From positions 186,001 to 250,000 of the forward strand of contig NZ_JAJADQ010000006.1 of assembly GCF_020447315.1 (NCBI RefSeq): a stretch of DNA of 64,000 bases. Reading direction: 5' to 3'. Source of the DNA: Hymenobacter nitidus (GTDB lineage: Bacteria > Bacteroidota > Bacteroidia > Cytophagales > Hymenobacteraceae). Of this stretch, positions 53,901-62,969 are shown piece by piece; within the stretch, counting starts at the first letter, position 1, and the number at the start of each line of letters is the position of its first letter. A program made the translations under genes and the position numbers. The notes beneath the pieces were generated by a model, which was not told where the DNA came from, made no database searches, and saw nothing but the letters and a program-made list of their open reading frames with translations.

Positions 53901-56900
53901 TATAGCGGCACGGGTGCCACCAGCTACGGCCCCAGCAGCGCGGCTCCTACCCAGGCCGGCACCTACTCGGTAACGGCCTCCTATCCTGGCAGCACCAACT
54001 ACAACGCCGCAACCAGTGAGCCCGCCGAGCTGACCATTCAGCCGGGCAGCCTGATGGCGTATTTTACCGCCGCCGATAAAGTCTATGATGCAACTACCGG
54101 CGCCAGCATTACCAGCCGCACGGTAACCGGCGCCGTAGCGGGCGACGACGTGCAGCTGGCAGGAGGCACGGCCGTGTTCAACAATGCCACGGTGGGCAGC
54201 GGCAAGCTGGTAACAGCCGGCGGCTTCACCCTGACCGGGGCCGACGCGGCCAATTACCGCTACTCGCCCTCCGCTCCTTCCGCCCAGGCTGCTATTACGG
54301 CCAGGCCATTAACAATAACCGGGCTGAACGCCGTTTCCCGGCCATATAATGGTACTACCACGGCCACGGTAGCCGGCACGCCAAGCTTGAGTGGGGTGGC
54401 CGCCGATGAAACCCCGGGCGCTGTCAGCCTGACGGGTACGGCCACCGGCTCGTTTGCCTCGGCCGGCGTGGGCACTGGCAAAAGCGTGGCCGTGACGGGC
54501 CTGACCCTGGCCGGAGCCGCCGCCCCAAACTATACCCTGGCCTTGCCAACGCCCCTGACGGCGGATATTACTCCCCAACTGCTCACGCCCTCGTTTACGG
54601 CTGCCAGCAAACCCTACGACGGTACCACGGCCGCTACTATCACAACCCGCTCGGTGACGGGCCGCGTGGGCAGTGAGGACGTGACACTTGCCGGTGGCAC
54701 AGCGGCTTTTGCCGATGCCCAGGCCGGCACTGGCAAAACGGTGACGGGTTCGGGGTTCACTCTCAGCGGCCCGGCCGCCGACAACTACACGCTGGGCACT
54801 CCCCCCATTGCCAGTACAACCACCGCCGATATTACGACGGTGCAGCTCACGGCCCACATCAGGGCGGCCGACAAGGTGTACGATGGCACGGCCGCGGCCA
54901 CGCTAACGGCGCAGTCGGTGAGTGGGCAGCTGAGCGGCGACGAGGTGAGCCTGACAGTGAGTACGGCCAGCTTCGCGACCAAAACGGCGGGGCCGGATAA
55001 AACCGTAACGGCCGCCGGGCTGGCCCTGACCGGCGCCGATGCGCTCAACTACCGCGTAAACCCCACGGCTACGACCACGGCCACCATCACGCCCCGACCG
55101 CTGAGCATTGGCATCAGCGCCAGCAGCAAGCTGTATGATGGCACCCGCAGCGCCACCACTACGGCCCTGCTGCCCGCCGGTAGCGGCCAGGTGCCCGGCG
55201 ACGACCTGGCGGTGAGCAGCAGCAACGGCGAGTTTGACACCCGGAATGTAGGCGCGGCCAAACCGGTAACGGCCACCGTAGCTATCAGCGGGGGCGCCGA
55301 TCAGCTTAACTACTTCCCGCTCAGCTCTACGGCGGCCACCACGGCCAGCATCACGCCCGTTGCTCTGGGCGCCGCCATTACCGCCTCCGACAAAATATAT
55401 GATGCCACTACGCTGGCCACTATTGCCACGCGCACTCTCACGGGTGTTATAGCAGATGATGAAGTAAGCCTGAGCGGCGGCACGGCCAGCTTCGCCAGCG
55501 CGGCGGCCGGAACCGGTAAATCCGTGACGGCCAACAACCTGACCCTGCTGGGCCAGGATGCAGGCAACTATACCATCACCGGTACGGCCTCGACAACGGC
55601 CGCCATTACGGCCAAGCCCGTAACGGCCGCGTTGGCCGCCACCGACAAGGTGTACGACGGCACGGCGGCCGCCACCGCCACTGGCAGCCTGCCGGCCGGA
55701 GCCGTGCTGGGCACCGATGAGGTAACGGTGATGGTAACCGCCGCGGCCTTCGATAATGCTGCTGCCGGCCCCGGCAAACCCGTAACAGCTACCGTAGCCC
55801 TGGGCGGAACGGCCGCTGGCAACTACCAGCTCACGGCTCCCACGGCTGCTACCACCGCCAGCATTACCGCCAAGGGTCTCACGCCGGGCTTCACGGCGGC
55901 CCCCAAAATGTACGATGGTACCCGCGCAGCCCTCATTCTGACCCGCACGCTTACGGGTGTACACGGTATGGATGCCGTGACGCTGAGCGGCGGCACGGCG
56001 GCCTTCGATGATAAGAATGTGGGCCTGGATAAGCCGGTAGTAGCCACGGGCTTCACCCTGACCGGCGCGGCGGCGGGCAACTACGCGCTGGCTCCCGCAG
56101 CCAGTGCAACCGCTACGGCCACTATCACGCCGGCCACGCTAACGTACCTGGCTACGCCCACTTCCCGCCTCTACGGCAACGCCAACGGGCCGCTCGGCGG
56201 CACCGTGACGGGCTTCGTGAATGGCGAAACCCCGGCCACAGCCCTTGGCGGCACCATCAGCTTCACCTCGCCCGCCACGGCCACGAGTCCGGTGGGCACC
56301 TACGCCAGCAACGGGTCCGGCCTGACGGCCAACTTCAGCAACTACCTGTTGGTCCAGGCCCCGGCCAATACTACGGCCCTGACCGTGACGGCCCGGCCCG
56401 TTACTATTACGGCCAGCAGCGGCCAGACCAAGGTGTACGGCTCACCCGACCCGGCTTCGTACTCCTACACTGTGGGGGGCAGCGGCCTGGCGGCTACCGA
56501 TGCCTTTAGCGGGGTCCTGCGCCGGACCGAAGGCAGCAACGTGGGCGACTACGCTATTGAGCAGGGCGCCCTTACCATTCTCAACAGCAGCACCAATGCT
56601 TCCACGGTTGACAATTACACCGTTAGCTACCTTCCCAGCGACTTTACCATCACGCCCAAGCTCATTACCGTAACGCCGCGGGCTGGCCAGGGCAGAATAT
56701 ACGGCGCCCCGGAGCCTGCTTTGCTGTATGAGCCGGTGAGCCTGGTGGGTACCGATGCGTTCAGCGGCGCCCTGACCCGGGAGCCAGGCACCACGGTGGG
56801 CGCGTATACTATTCTGCGGGGCACCCTGAGCCTGAGCAGCAACTACACGCTGAGCGTTACGCCCGATGTGCCCTTCCGCATCACAGAAAAGCAGCTTACG

Positions 56901-59180
56901 GCCTCCATTAGCGCCCCCGATAAAACCTACGACGGTACTGCCGCCGCTACGGTCACCGGCACCGTGCCGGCCGCGGCTCTCATCAGTGGCGACGCGGTGA
57001 ACGTGGTAGTCAGCAATGCTGTGTTCAGCGACAAGGCGGCTGCCCCCGGCAAGCTGGTGACGGCTACCGTCGCGCTCAGCGGCCCCCATGCCTTCAACTA
57101 CAGCCTGTCGGCGGACCAGGCGACGACGAGGGCAACCATCAAGCCGGCCGGCCTGATGCCAACCTTCACCGCCGCCAGCCGGGTCTACGACGGCAGCCCT
57201 GAGGCCACCATTACGGGCCGGAGCATCAGCGGGCAGGTTGCCGGCGACGTGGTCAGCCTGAGTAATGGCACGGCAACTTTCGCCACGAAAAATGTGGGTA
57301 TCGGCAAAACCGTGACGGGCCAGAACTTTGCGCTGGCCGGAACCGATGCCGGCAATTACTACCTGCTCAACCCGAGGCCAACCACCACGGCCACAATTAG
57401 CCCGCGCCCCCTTACCATCACGGCCACAGGCATCGACAAACTATTTGACGGCACCACCTCGGCTAGCGTTACGCTCGGCGACGACCGGGTTCCGAACGAC
57501 ATGTTGAGCAGATCCTACGCCAGCGCCACCTTCAGCAATGCCAATGTGGGCAGCGCCAAGCCCGTAGCGGTGAGTGGCATCAGCATCGGTGACGCCGATG
57601 CCGGCAACTACACCTTCAACCCGACGGCCAGCACAACCGCCGCTATCCTGCTGGCTACGTCGAACATTGCGCTGACGACGCCCGGGCCGGTGCAATACTC
57701 CGACCAGGCCACCTTCACGGCCACCGTGACTTCGCCCAGCGCCCAGGCCGTGCTCGGCAGCATCAGCGGCACCGTCGATTTTTACCTGAGCAGCGGCGCC
57801 AACACGTACCTGCTGGGTTCCGCCGCTTTCCCCGGCCCGGGCGGCCTGACCACGGTGACCAAGGCTTTTGCCATCGGGCAGAAAGCCGATACGTATAGCA
57901 CCAGCGCGGTATTCAAGCCGACCTCCACCAATATTGGCGGTGCCACCAGCGCGGCCGGGAGCCTGCTGGTCAATCGGGAAAACACGGACATCGTGTATTC
58001 CGGCCTCGAATACTTTGGCACCAGCAGCCCTATCTCGGCCTCGGCCAACGTGGAATACATTGCCACGCTAACCGACGCGGCCGACCAGGCCCGGGGGACA
58101 ATCACCTATGCCCGGGCCGTTTTCAAGCTGGCAAACGGCGCGAGTGAAACCAACCTGTTTGGCACCACCAGCTTTGCGGTCAGCTCCATCAGCCCCACCG
58201 AAAGCCTGGTGGGCACGGCCCGCAGCGGCGTGCATACCGTTACGCTGAATGCTTCGGACATCAGCAGCGGCGGCCGCACCTTCGGGGTCATTACCGAGGC
58301 CCAGGGCGACTACTACACCGGCCGCACGCCTGAGTACACGCTGATTACCATTGCCGTGCCCGGCCAGGACTACGTGAACGGCGGCGGCAACGTGGTGGTG
58401 GCGCAATCGGGGGGCACCTACGCCGCCGCGGCCAACTCGAAGATGAACTTCGGCTTCACGATGAAGTGGAACAAGAGCGGCAAAAACATCCAGGGGCAGG
58501 CCAACATCATTTTCCGCCGGCTGGTGGCAGGCGTGTGGCGCACGTACCAGATCAAGAGCAACGCCATCAACACCCTGGGCACCGTATCGACGGCGGCCGG
58601 CAACCAGGGCGACTTCAACACCAAGGCCAACCTGACCGATATTACCAACCCGTTGAGCCCGGTCGGTATCGGCGGCAGCCTCGACCTGTCGGTGCAGGCC
58701 TTCGAGTCGACGGTAACGGGCACGCCGCATCAGATGGGCGTCACGCTGCGTGCGTCCACGGGGGAGCTGCTGTTTTCCAACAACTGGATTGGGGGCAAAA
58801 CCCAGCTTCTGGCCCTGCGCGGCGGCAAAATCAGCGTCCGCAGCAGCACGAGTACCGCCCCGCCCGCGGCCAAGCCAGGTGTAGCTCTCGCCAACTCCAC
58901 CGCCGGGGCGCGCGGCACCAGCAGCGCGCTGGAGGTGTACCCCAATCCCATGGCCGACCAGGCGACTATTCAGTTTCATCCCCAGCAGGGTGGCAAGGCC
59001 CAGGTGTACCTCTACAACCATCTGGGGGCCCTGATTACGACTCTTTACAACGCCGAGGTGGAGCGTGGCCGGGCCTACTTCCTGCCCCTCACCAGTGAAA
59101 ATCTGCCCAACGGCGTCTACATCTGCCGGCTGATTCTCAATGGCAACGCCGAAAACAAGCGCATCAGCCTTGTGAAGTAG
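50997..59180 (+). CDS. Giant T9SS-exported repeat protein (FG-GAP, IPT/TIG, YDG/MBG repeats)
   Basis: From the ATG at 50997 the protein has 2,727 residues. A signal peptide (LLVGALLLCLLLGSLTALAQ) is followed by an Ig-like domain (SSDKDDYSPGQVAHITG, about 38-140). Seven FG-GAP-type repeats with LGDxDxDGDLDM calcium-binding loops occupy about 250-590. An IPT/TIG domain (about 598-676) and several Ig/MBG-like domains follow. Eleven YDG-type repeats (e.g. ADKVYDGTAAAT) are interrupted by three MBG-like units (RLYGNANGPLGG, KVYGSPDPASYS, RIYGAPEPALLY). A ~350-residue unique region and a T9SS type A signal (LEVYPNPMADQATIQF) end it. It is probably a surface adhesin or matrix protein. The upstream ATG at 50940 is rejected in favour of the clean signal peptide. 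It is a single-gene unit with a strong terminator. Confidence 0.9.
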   Translation: MATLLFPTSRGSRLLVGALLLCLLLGSLTALAQTAPYTPTVSSDKDDYSPGQVAHITGAGWIQDQLVHVEFQEEPDYPDFHSYDVAVDAAGRWQIDYNIEQRHLGVRFTVTAVGQTTGTRAQTVFTDGPGLALTILSPSRNARSAPRMAAVSALFDLNLLNNATVAGSLKVFSQQAGGKRAGTATVSGNALSFPVLSFKPGETVYSTITSAVESNNGNKNLVPGQVFQFTTAAAVAPGTFSGGAEVSSVTSPMSVALGDVDGDGDLDMLVTSTSTNTINIRLNNGTGGFSTPAANAQVSVGSQAYYAALGDIDSDGDLDMVTANYSSTNASVRLNNGAGVFTAPATNSEVPVGSGAYNIALGDLDADGDLDMVSTNGAGTASVRFNNGQGSFTAPATNAQVTIGTNPSCVVLGDIDGDGDLDILAANHAAGTVSVRLNNNAGVFTSPATNAEVPVGSAPISLAIGDVDGDGDLDMLTASNGISTMNVRLNNGSGSFSAPSANAQVALGSSDNRKLALGDIDGDGDLDALIPTVTTNRVIIRLNNGTGIFTAPATNPEVAVGNYPQHVVLGDIDGDQDLDMVAANQQSNSASVRLNQLAPPTITSLAPPSGPVGTSVIITGTNFTGTSAVTFNGTAAPGFVVNSATQITVSVPPGATTGPVLVKSNAQSSNGVAFTVQQSQSITFAALDNKIYGEAPFLIAPTASSGLPVSVAVSGPASYNTTTGEVTVSGIGSVTITATQAGSPDFLAAPAVSRTFTVAPATPSLAWGPLPDSMYGDDLNGKLTATAAAYGTAVPGTYVYKLGPTVLTAATRLNARATAYILTVEFTPASPNYTPATGSNSLLVQKANQTIAWNAPAPISYGTALGSNQLMATVAGVASGSEPGPLSYLPAAGTVLNAGPDQTLTVTAGATDNYHPASKSVLLTVSPVNPTVTAVGGSFFYDKQAHGGSGSATGVGTPPAALAPVALRYSGTGATSYGPSSAAPTQAGTYSVTASYPGSTNYNAATSEPAELTIQPGSLMAYFTAADKVYDATTGASITSRTVTGAVAGDDVQLAGGTAVFNNATVGSGKLVTAGGFTLTGADAANYRYSPSAPSAQAAITARPLTITGLNAVSRPYNGTTTATVAGTPSLSGVAADETPGAVSLTGTATGSFASAGVGTGKSVAVTGLTLAGAAAPNYTLALPTPLTADITPQLLTPSFTAASKPYDGTTAATITTRSVTGRVGSEDVTLAGGTAAFADAQAGTGKTVTGSGFTLSGPAADNYTLGTPPIASTTTADITTVQLTAHIRAADKVYDGTAAATLTAQSVSGQLSGDEVSLTVSTASFATKTAGPDKTVTAAGLALTGADALNYRVNPTATTTATITPRPLSIGISASSKLYDGTRSATTTALLPAGSGQVPGDDLAVSSSNGEFDTRNVGAAKPVTATVAISGGADQLNYFPLSSTAATTASITPVALGAAITASDKIYDATTLATIATRTLTGVIADDEVSLSGGTASFASAAAGTGKSVTANNLTLLGQDAGNYTITGTASTTAAITAKPVTAALAATDKVYDGTAAATATGSLPAGAVLGTDEVTVMVTAAAFDNAAAGPGKPVTATVALGGTAAGNYQLTAPTAATTASITAKGLTPGFTAAPKMYDGTRAALILTRTLTGVHGMDAVTLSGGTAAFDDKNVGLDKPVVATGFTLTGAAAGNYALAPAASATATATITPATLTYLATPTSRLYGNANGPLGGTVTGFVNGETPATALGGTISFTSPATATSPVGTYASNGSGLTANFSNYLLVQAPANTTALTVTARPVTITASSGQTKVYGSPDPASYSYTVGGSGLAATDAFSGVLRRTEGSNVGDYAIEQGALTILNSSTNASTVDNYTVSYLPSDFTITPKLITVTPRAGQGRIYGAPEPALLYEPVSLVGTDAFSGALTREPGTTVGAYTILRGTLSLSSNYTLSVTPDVPFRITEKQLTASISAPDKTYDGTAAATVTGTVPAAALISGDAVNVVVSNAVFSDKAAAPGKLVTATVALSGPHAFNYSLSADQATTRATIKPAGLMPTFTAASRVYDGSPEATITGRSISGQVAGDVVSLSNGTATFATKNVGIGKTVTGQNFALAGTDAGNYYLLNPRPTTTATISPRPLTITATGIDKLFDGTTSASVTLGDDRVPNDMLSRSYASATFSNANVGSAKPVAVSGISIGDADAGNYTFNPTASTTAAILLATSNIALTTPGPVQYSDQATFTATVTSPSAQAVLGSISGTVDFYLSSGANTYLLGSAAFPGPGGLTTVTKAFAIGQKADTYSTSAVFKPTSTNIGGATSAAGSLLVNRENTDIVYSGLEYFGTSSPISASANVEYIATLTDAADQARGTITYARAVFKLANGASETNLFGTTSFAVSSISPTESLVGTARSGVHTVTLNASDISSGGRTFGVITEAQGDYYTGRTPEYTLITIAVPGQDYVNGGGNVVVAQSGGTYAAAANSKMNFGFTMKWNKSGKNIQGQANIIFRRLVAGVWRTYQIKSNAINTLGTVSTAAGNQGDFNTKANLTDITNPLSPVGIGGSLDLSVQAFESTVTGTPHQMGVTLRASTGELLFSNNWIGGKTQLLALRGGKISVRSSTSTAPPAAKPGVALANSTAGARGTSSALEVYPNPMADQATIQFHPQQGGKAQVYLYNHLGALITTLYNAEVERGRAYFLPLTSENLPNGVYICRLILNGNAENKRISLVK
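51755..52765 (+). repeat. Seven tandem FG-GAP-type coding repeats
   Basis: Each unit of about 49 residues carries LGD(V/I/L)DxDGDLD(M/I/A) followed by a RLNNGxGxF segment. The similarity is visible at the nucleotide level in the Asp-rich loops, suggesting repeat expansion within this gene. Confidence 0.85.
54050..57655 (+). repeat. Array of eleven YDG repeats with three MBG units inserted
   Basis: YDG units of about 80 residues start with a (K/R)xYDG(T/S) motif and end with an AxNYxL-like strand. Eight are followed by three MBG-like units (about 56130-56880) and then three more YDG units. The conserved codons recur at regular spacing. Confidence 0.85.
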
Positions 59181-59198
59181 CGGCGCCTACCACCAGCT

Positions 59199-59248
59199 GA
59201 TTTCCCGAAAAAGAGGCAGCCGGCAGGTTGCCTCTTTTTCGGGAAATC
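59199..59248. terminator. Rho-independent terminator after the giant gene
   Basis: Perfect 20-base arms (GATTTCCCGAAAAAGAGGCA and its complement) surround a 10-nt loop, 18 bases beyond the stop codon. Confidence 0.9.
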
Positions 59249-59356
59249 CCGTCAGTGCCTGCAAGCCACCAAACGCACATACCTATTCCCGGCGCCCGGT
59301 GCTGCCATTCGTGCAGCAGGCGTGAATAGGAGTCAGGAGTATACTGTGGGCAAAAG

Positions 59357-59389
59357 AAAAGGGCGTTTCCAGATTGGAAACGCCCTTTT
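59357..59389 (-). terminator. Terminator after the tRNA
   Basis: Arms AAAAGGGCGTTTCCA and TGGAAACGCCCTTTT around a 3-nt loop start directly after the tRNA 3' end on the minus strand and end in a T-run. Confidence 0.85.
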
Positions 59390-59392
59390 AGG

Positions 59393-59465
<73 letters not shown>

Positions 59466-59478
59466 CTGTTTGGTGATG

Positions 59479-59486
59479 CAAATGTA
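59479..59486 (-). promoter_or_regulatory. Candidate -7 element of the tRNA gene
   Basis: TACATTTG on the minus strand matches TAnnTTTG exactly and ends 13 bases before the tRNA 5' end. A TTTG lies 13 bases further upstream, closer than the usual -33 spacing. Confidence 0.5.
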
Positions 59487-59709
59487 CGAGGGTTTTTCAC
59501 AAATGCTGCATGTAAGCTCATATCATGACCTGCCAACTGCTCTCCACCCTGATTATCAGGCACAATAATTTTTTATTTCGGTCATGCCGGCTGGTCAGCG
59601 CGACTGTAGTGCCAGCGTACTATCCTATTCAAACCGGCAATTATTCAACCCTTAAGCTGAACAGGGCGTACAGATGGGGCACTCCTGCCTCCTTCTAACA
59701 ACCACACTT

Positions 59710-60855
59710 ATGACACTTTCCTTCTTCGCCGCTCATCCCGCGTGGCTGGCCGCAGCTCTGTTTACTGCCTCGTTGGGCCTTGCTTCCTGCGGTGGCTCCG
59801 CCAGCGAGCAAGCCACCGAAACTACTACCACCACCGAAACTACTGCCGCCACCGCCGCGGCCTCCAAGCCAGTGAAGCCCGCCGGTGCGGCCCCGGCCTG
59901 GGCCCCGAATATTGCCCCGGAAATGCAGACCATAATCGAGAAGCTGGCCAGCCTGCAAGGCCCCACTCCGCCTGAAACCCTGACGCCAGCTCAGGTACGC
60001 AAGGCTCCTTCGGCCACCGATGCTACCATGGCCGTCATGAAGGATTTTAGCATTCCCGTGCCGCCTTCGCCTCTGGACACCATGAGCCGGGAGGTTGCCC
60101 CGGGCGTAAAAGCGCGCATCTATGTGCCCAAAGGGGCCACGGGCCCACTGCCGGTGGTGGTGTATTACCACGGCGGCGGCTGGGTAATTGCCAACCTCGA
60201 TACCTACGACCCCTCGGTGCGGGCCCTGGCCGAGCAGACTAACGCTATTTTCGTATCGGTGGCGTACCGGCAGGCTCCCGAGCACAAGTTCCCGACCGCG
60301 CACAACGATTCTTTCGCGGCCTACCAGTGGGTGCTGAAAAACGCGGCTTCTATTAAAGGCGACTCCAAGCGCGTGGCCGTAGCCGGGGAAAGTGCTGGCG
60401 GCAACCTAGCCGCCGCCGTGTGCATGATGGCCCGCGACAAAGGTGTGATGCAGCCCAAGCACCAACTGTTGGTATACCCCATTGCCGACTACAGCATGAA
60501 TACGCCTTCGTATCAGCACAACGCCCAGGCCAAGCCCCTGAGCAAGCCCTTCATGGGCTGGTTTTTCAAGCACTACCTGCGTACCCCGGCCGATGGCGAC
60601 AGCCCCCTGATTTCGCTGGTGAAGGCCCCGGACGTGAAAGGCCTGGCGCCGGCCACCGTCATTACGGCCGGCATCGATCCGCTGATGAGTGAGGGCAAAG
60701 CCTACGCCGACAAGCTGCAGGCGGCCGGCGTGGCGGTGAAATACCAGAACTATGACAACGTAACGCACGAGTTCTTCGGCATGGGTGCCGTGGTACCCCA
60801 GGCCAAAGAAGCGCAGGCTCTGGCAGCCGGCGAGTTGAAAAACGCCCTGAAGTAG
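59710..60855 (+). CDS. HSL-family alpha/beta-hydrolase lipoprotein (esterase)
   Basis: From the ATG at 59710 the protein has 381 residues with a lipoprotein signal peptide (GLASC, Cys27) and a Thr/Ala-rich linker (about 37-65). The hormone-sensitive-lipase-type hydrolase domain has the oxyanion motif YHGGGW (153-158), the nucleophile elbow GESAGG (Ser228), Asp323 in AGIDPL and His353 in THEFFG, so the triad is complete. HSL-family enzymes cleave short-chain acyl esters; this one acts in the envelope. The upstream ATG at 59674 is rejected in favour of the lipoprotein signal. It is monocistronic, with a terminator after it. Confidence 0.92.
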   Translation: MTLSFFAAHPAWLAAALFTASLGLASCGGSASEQATETTTTTETTAATAAASKPVKPAGAAPAWAPNIAPEMQTIIEKLASLQGPTPPETLTPAQVRKAPSATDATMAVMKDFSIPVPPSPLDTMSREVAPGVKARIYVPKGATGPLPVVVYYHGGGWVIANLDTYDPSVRALAEQTNAIFVSVAYRQAPEHKFPTAHNDSFAAYQWVLKNAASIKGDSKRVAVAGESAGGNLAAAVCMMARDKGVMQPKHQLLVYPIADYSMNTPSYQHNAQAKPLSKPFMGWFFKHYLRTPADGDSPLISLVKAPDVKGLAPATVITAGIDPLMSEGKAYADKLQAAGVAVKYQNYDNVTHEFFGMGAVVPQAKEAQALAAGELKNALK

Positions 60856-60886
60856 CTGACTCACTTAGCTACCATCATGCAAACAG

Positions 60887-60918
60887 AAAGGCTGCCCCGG
60901 AATCGGGGCAGCCTTTTT
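60887..60918. terminator. Bidirectional terminator between esterase and BamA-like gene
   Basis: Stem AAAGGCTGCCCCG / CGGGGCAGCCTTT with a 4-nt loop and a T-run lies 31 bases beyond the esterase stop and 25 bases beyond the convergent gene's stop. Confidence 0.88.
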
Positions 60919-60943
60919 TGTACTGCGTCGGCACAACTCGGCC

Positions 60944-62821
60944 CTAGAAGCGGCTGGTGATACCGAAGTGAATCTTGGAATTGCTCAACGACATTTTCTG
61001 GTTATCGGAGCGGCCCACGGAGTACACGAACTGAAACAGGCCGGCACCGGTGCGGAAGCTCAGGCCGGCACCCAGGCCCGTGGGCGTGTCGTGGGTCCGG
61101 TCATTTTGCAGGTCGCGCCGCAGGTAGCCCTGGTCGGCAAAGACGAAGACGTAGGAGTCGGCGCCGGTGAACTGCCGGTACTCCACGGTGCCCACGCCGT
61201 AGGTATTGGCATAAAACGCGTATTCATTGAAGCCCCGCAGCGTAGCCAGGCCCCCGATGCGGAACATGTCGTTGAGAAACAGCCGCTCGTTTACCAGTGA
61301 CTCGCCCCGCAGGCGCGTGAGCAGCACCCCACCCCGCCCGATGCGGTAATAGTACTCCATGCGCAGCCCCAGCGTGATTTGGGTGGTGCGCAGCGGCACG
61401 CGGCTGTAGAGCGTGTCGTTCAGGTCGGAGTTTTTGGTAATGTTCTTGGTACCCACCGCGCCCTGCACGGCCGCCAGCAGCCCGCGCCGCGGAAACAGCA
61501 AATCGTCGAGGCTGTTCCAGTTGTAGTCGAGGCCGTAGGAGTTGTACTGGGAGTCAATATTCTCGGGCAGCACCGTGAGGTCCTTGAGCGAGTTGGCCGT
61601 ATCGGCCAGCAGGCGAGAGCTGCGGCGCTCGGTGAAAAAGCTGATGCGCCCGGCCCGCACCGTGGGGTACGTGACCTGCAGGCGCGGCTGCAGCGTCAGA
61701 AACGAGTTGGACTGCTTGTAGAGGTTGAACGTGCCGCCCAGTTCCAGCGGAGTGCCGAAGAAATTAGGGTGTACATAGTGCGCATCGAGCAGCTGCGACA
61801 GGGCATCGAGCTTGCGCCACTGCAGGCCAATCTGCTTACCCCCCCCGCTCAGGTTGCGCAGGTTGATGGTTACGTCGCCGGTGAGCTGCACCTTTTTCTG
61901 GCCCGGCCCCGGTGTGGAGTTGGGCAGTACGCCCACAATGGCATCGAACTGGTTGGAGGGCCGGTCTTCGAGCAGCAGATAGATGCGGGCTCGGCCCTGG
62001 GCAAAGCGGACCTCGGGGTCGGCTTTCACCTGCAAATACGGCAGCTGGCGCAGCAGGCGGGCCGCAGCATCCACGCGCTGCTGGTTGTAGGGCTGGTTGG
62101 GAAAGATCTGCAGATACTTAGTCAGAAACCGCTTTTTGGTTTTAGTCTTGCCCACAATCTGAATGGAATCGAACAGTACCACGCGGCCCCTATCGAGCAC
62201 CACGCGGCCGGTGATGTCGCCGCCGCGCAGCTCCAGGGAGTCGAGGCGGACGGCGGCAAACGGGTAGCCCTGGTTTTCGGCTTCGTTCAGGAGGTTCTGT
62301 TGCAGCCGGGCCCACTCATTGGGCTCGAAGGGCTTGCCATTAAACAGCCGCTCCCGGTAGCCGGCCCGCATCATCAGCCCATCGCCGAGGTTGCCGTTGC
62401 GCAGGCGGGCCCACCGGAATTTCTCGCCCACGTAGAGCTGCACATATAAGGTGTCGTGGGCCCAGCGCATGCCGTCGGCCGAGGCCGTCAGGTAGGCATC
62501 GGCCTGCAGCGCCAGCACTACATCGCGCACTTCCCGAAAGGCCGCCAGCGAATCGGGTACGGTGGTGCGGTAGCGGTAGCGGCGCAGCAGGGCCTGGTCG
62601 GCGGCTTCGGTTTCGAGCCGGATAACCTTACGGTCGGCGGTGCGCTGGGCTTTGCGCGTCAGGCTGGAGTCGGGCCGGGCAGCCGGGGGCGGCAGCGGCG
62701 GGGTTTGCAGGGCCGGCTGGTTGGGTACGGGCAGCGTCGGGGTTTGGGCCCACGCCGAAGCCCACGGCCCGGTGAGCAGGCCGCCGCAGAGCAGCAGGAA
62801 AACGAGGACGCGGGCGTACAT
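60944..62821 (-). CDS. BamA/TamA-like outer-membrane assembly protein
   Basis: From the ATG at 62821 the protein has 625 residues. A signal peptide (VLVFLLLCGGLLTGPWASAWA) is followed by POTRA-like repeats at about 85-290, including FDSIQIVGKTKTKKRFLTKY and PYNQQRVDAAARLLRQLPYL. The C-terminal barrel (about 310-625) has the family RGF motif in GGLATLRGFNEY and a terminal aromatic Phe (GITSRF). Omp85 proteins insert or translocate outer-membrane proteins. Since the canonical BamA is longer with five POTRA domains, this is probably a paralogue. The upstream ATG at 62980 is rejected because its extra residues lack signal character. Confidence 0.87.
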   Translation of the reverse strand: MYARVLVFLLLCGGLLTGPWASAWAQTPTLPVPNQPALQTPPLPPPAARPDSSLTRKAQRTADRKVIRLETEAADQALLRRYRYRTTVPDSLAAFREVRDVVLALQADAYLTASADGMRWAHDTLYVQLYVGEKFRWARLRNGNLGDGLMMRAGYRERLFNGKPFEPNEWARLQQNLLNEAENQGYPFAAVRLDSLELRGGDITGRVVLDRGRVVLFDSIQIVGKTKTKKRFLTKYLQIFPNQPYNQQRVDAAARLLRQLPYLQVKADPEVRFAQGRARIYLLLEDRPSNQFDAIVGVLPNSTPGPGQKKVQLTGDVTINLRNLSGGGKQIGLQWRKLDALSQLLDAHYVHPNFFGTPLELGGTFNLYKQSNSFLTLQPRLQVTYPTVRAGRISFFTERRSSRLLADTANSLKDLTVLPENIDSQYNSYGLDYNWNSLDDLLFPRRGLLAAVQGAVGTKNITKNSDLNDTLYSRVPLRTTQITLGLRMEYYYRIGRGGVLLTRLRGESLVNERLFLNDMFRIGGLATLRGFNEYAFYANTYGVGTVEYRQFTGADSYVFVFADQGYLRRDLQNDRTHDTPTGLGAGLSFRTGAGLFQFVYSVGRSDNQKMSLSNSKIHFGITSRF

Positions 62822-62969
62822 TTGGAAACACAAACGCGAAAACGCGCTTTTAATTTCCCGAAAATACGCGGCCGGACCTGTTTGCCGCCGCGGCAGTGAA
62901 CGAACCACCGGGCCGCTGCTGTTTTCCGACGTTACGCAGGGCCATTTTCGGCCGCGCTTTCCCTTTTTC

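Noticed and set aside
50940..59180. Long minus-strand frames opposite the giant gene (for example 52776-53834, 54903-55964, 58068-59021)
   Set aside because: They mirror GC-rich repeat codons of the real gene, are Gly/Arg/Ala/Val-rich without domains, and the plus strand has a signal peptide, recognisable repeats and a T9SS signal.
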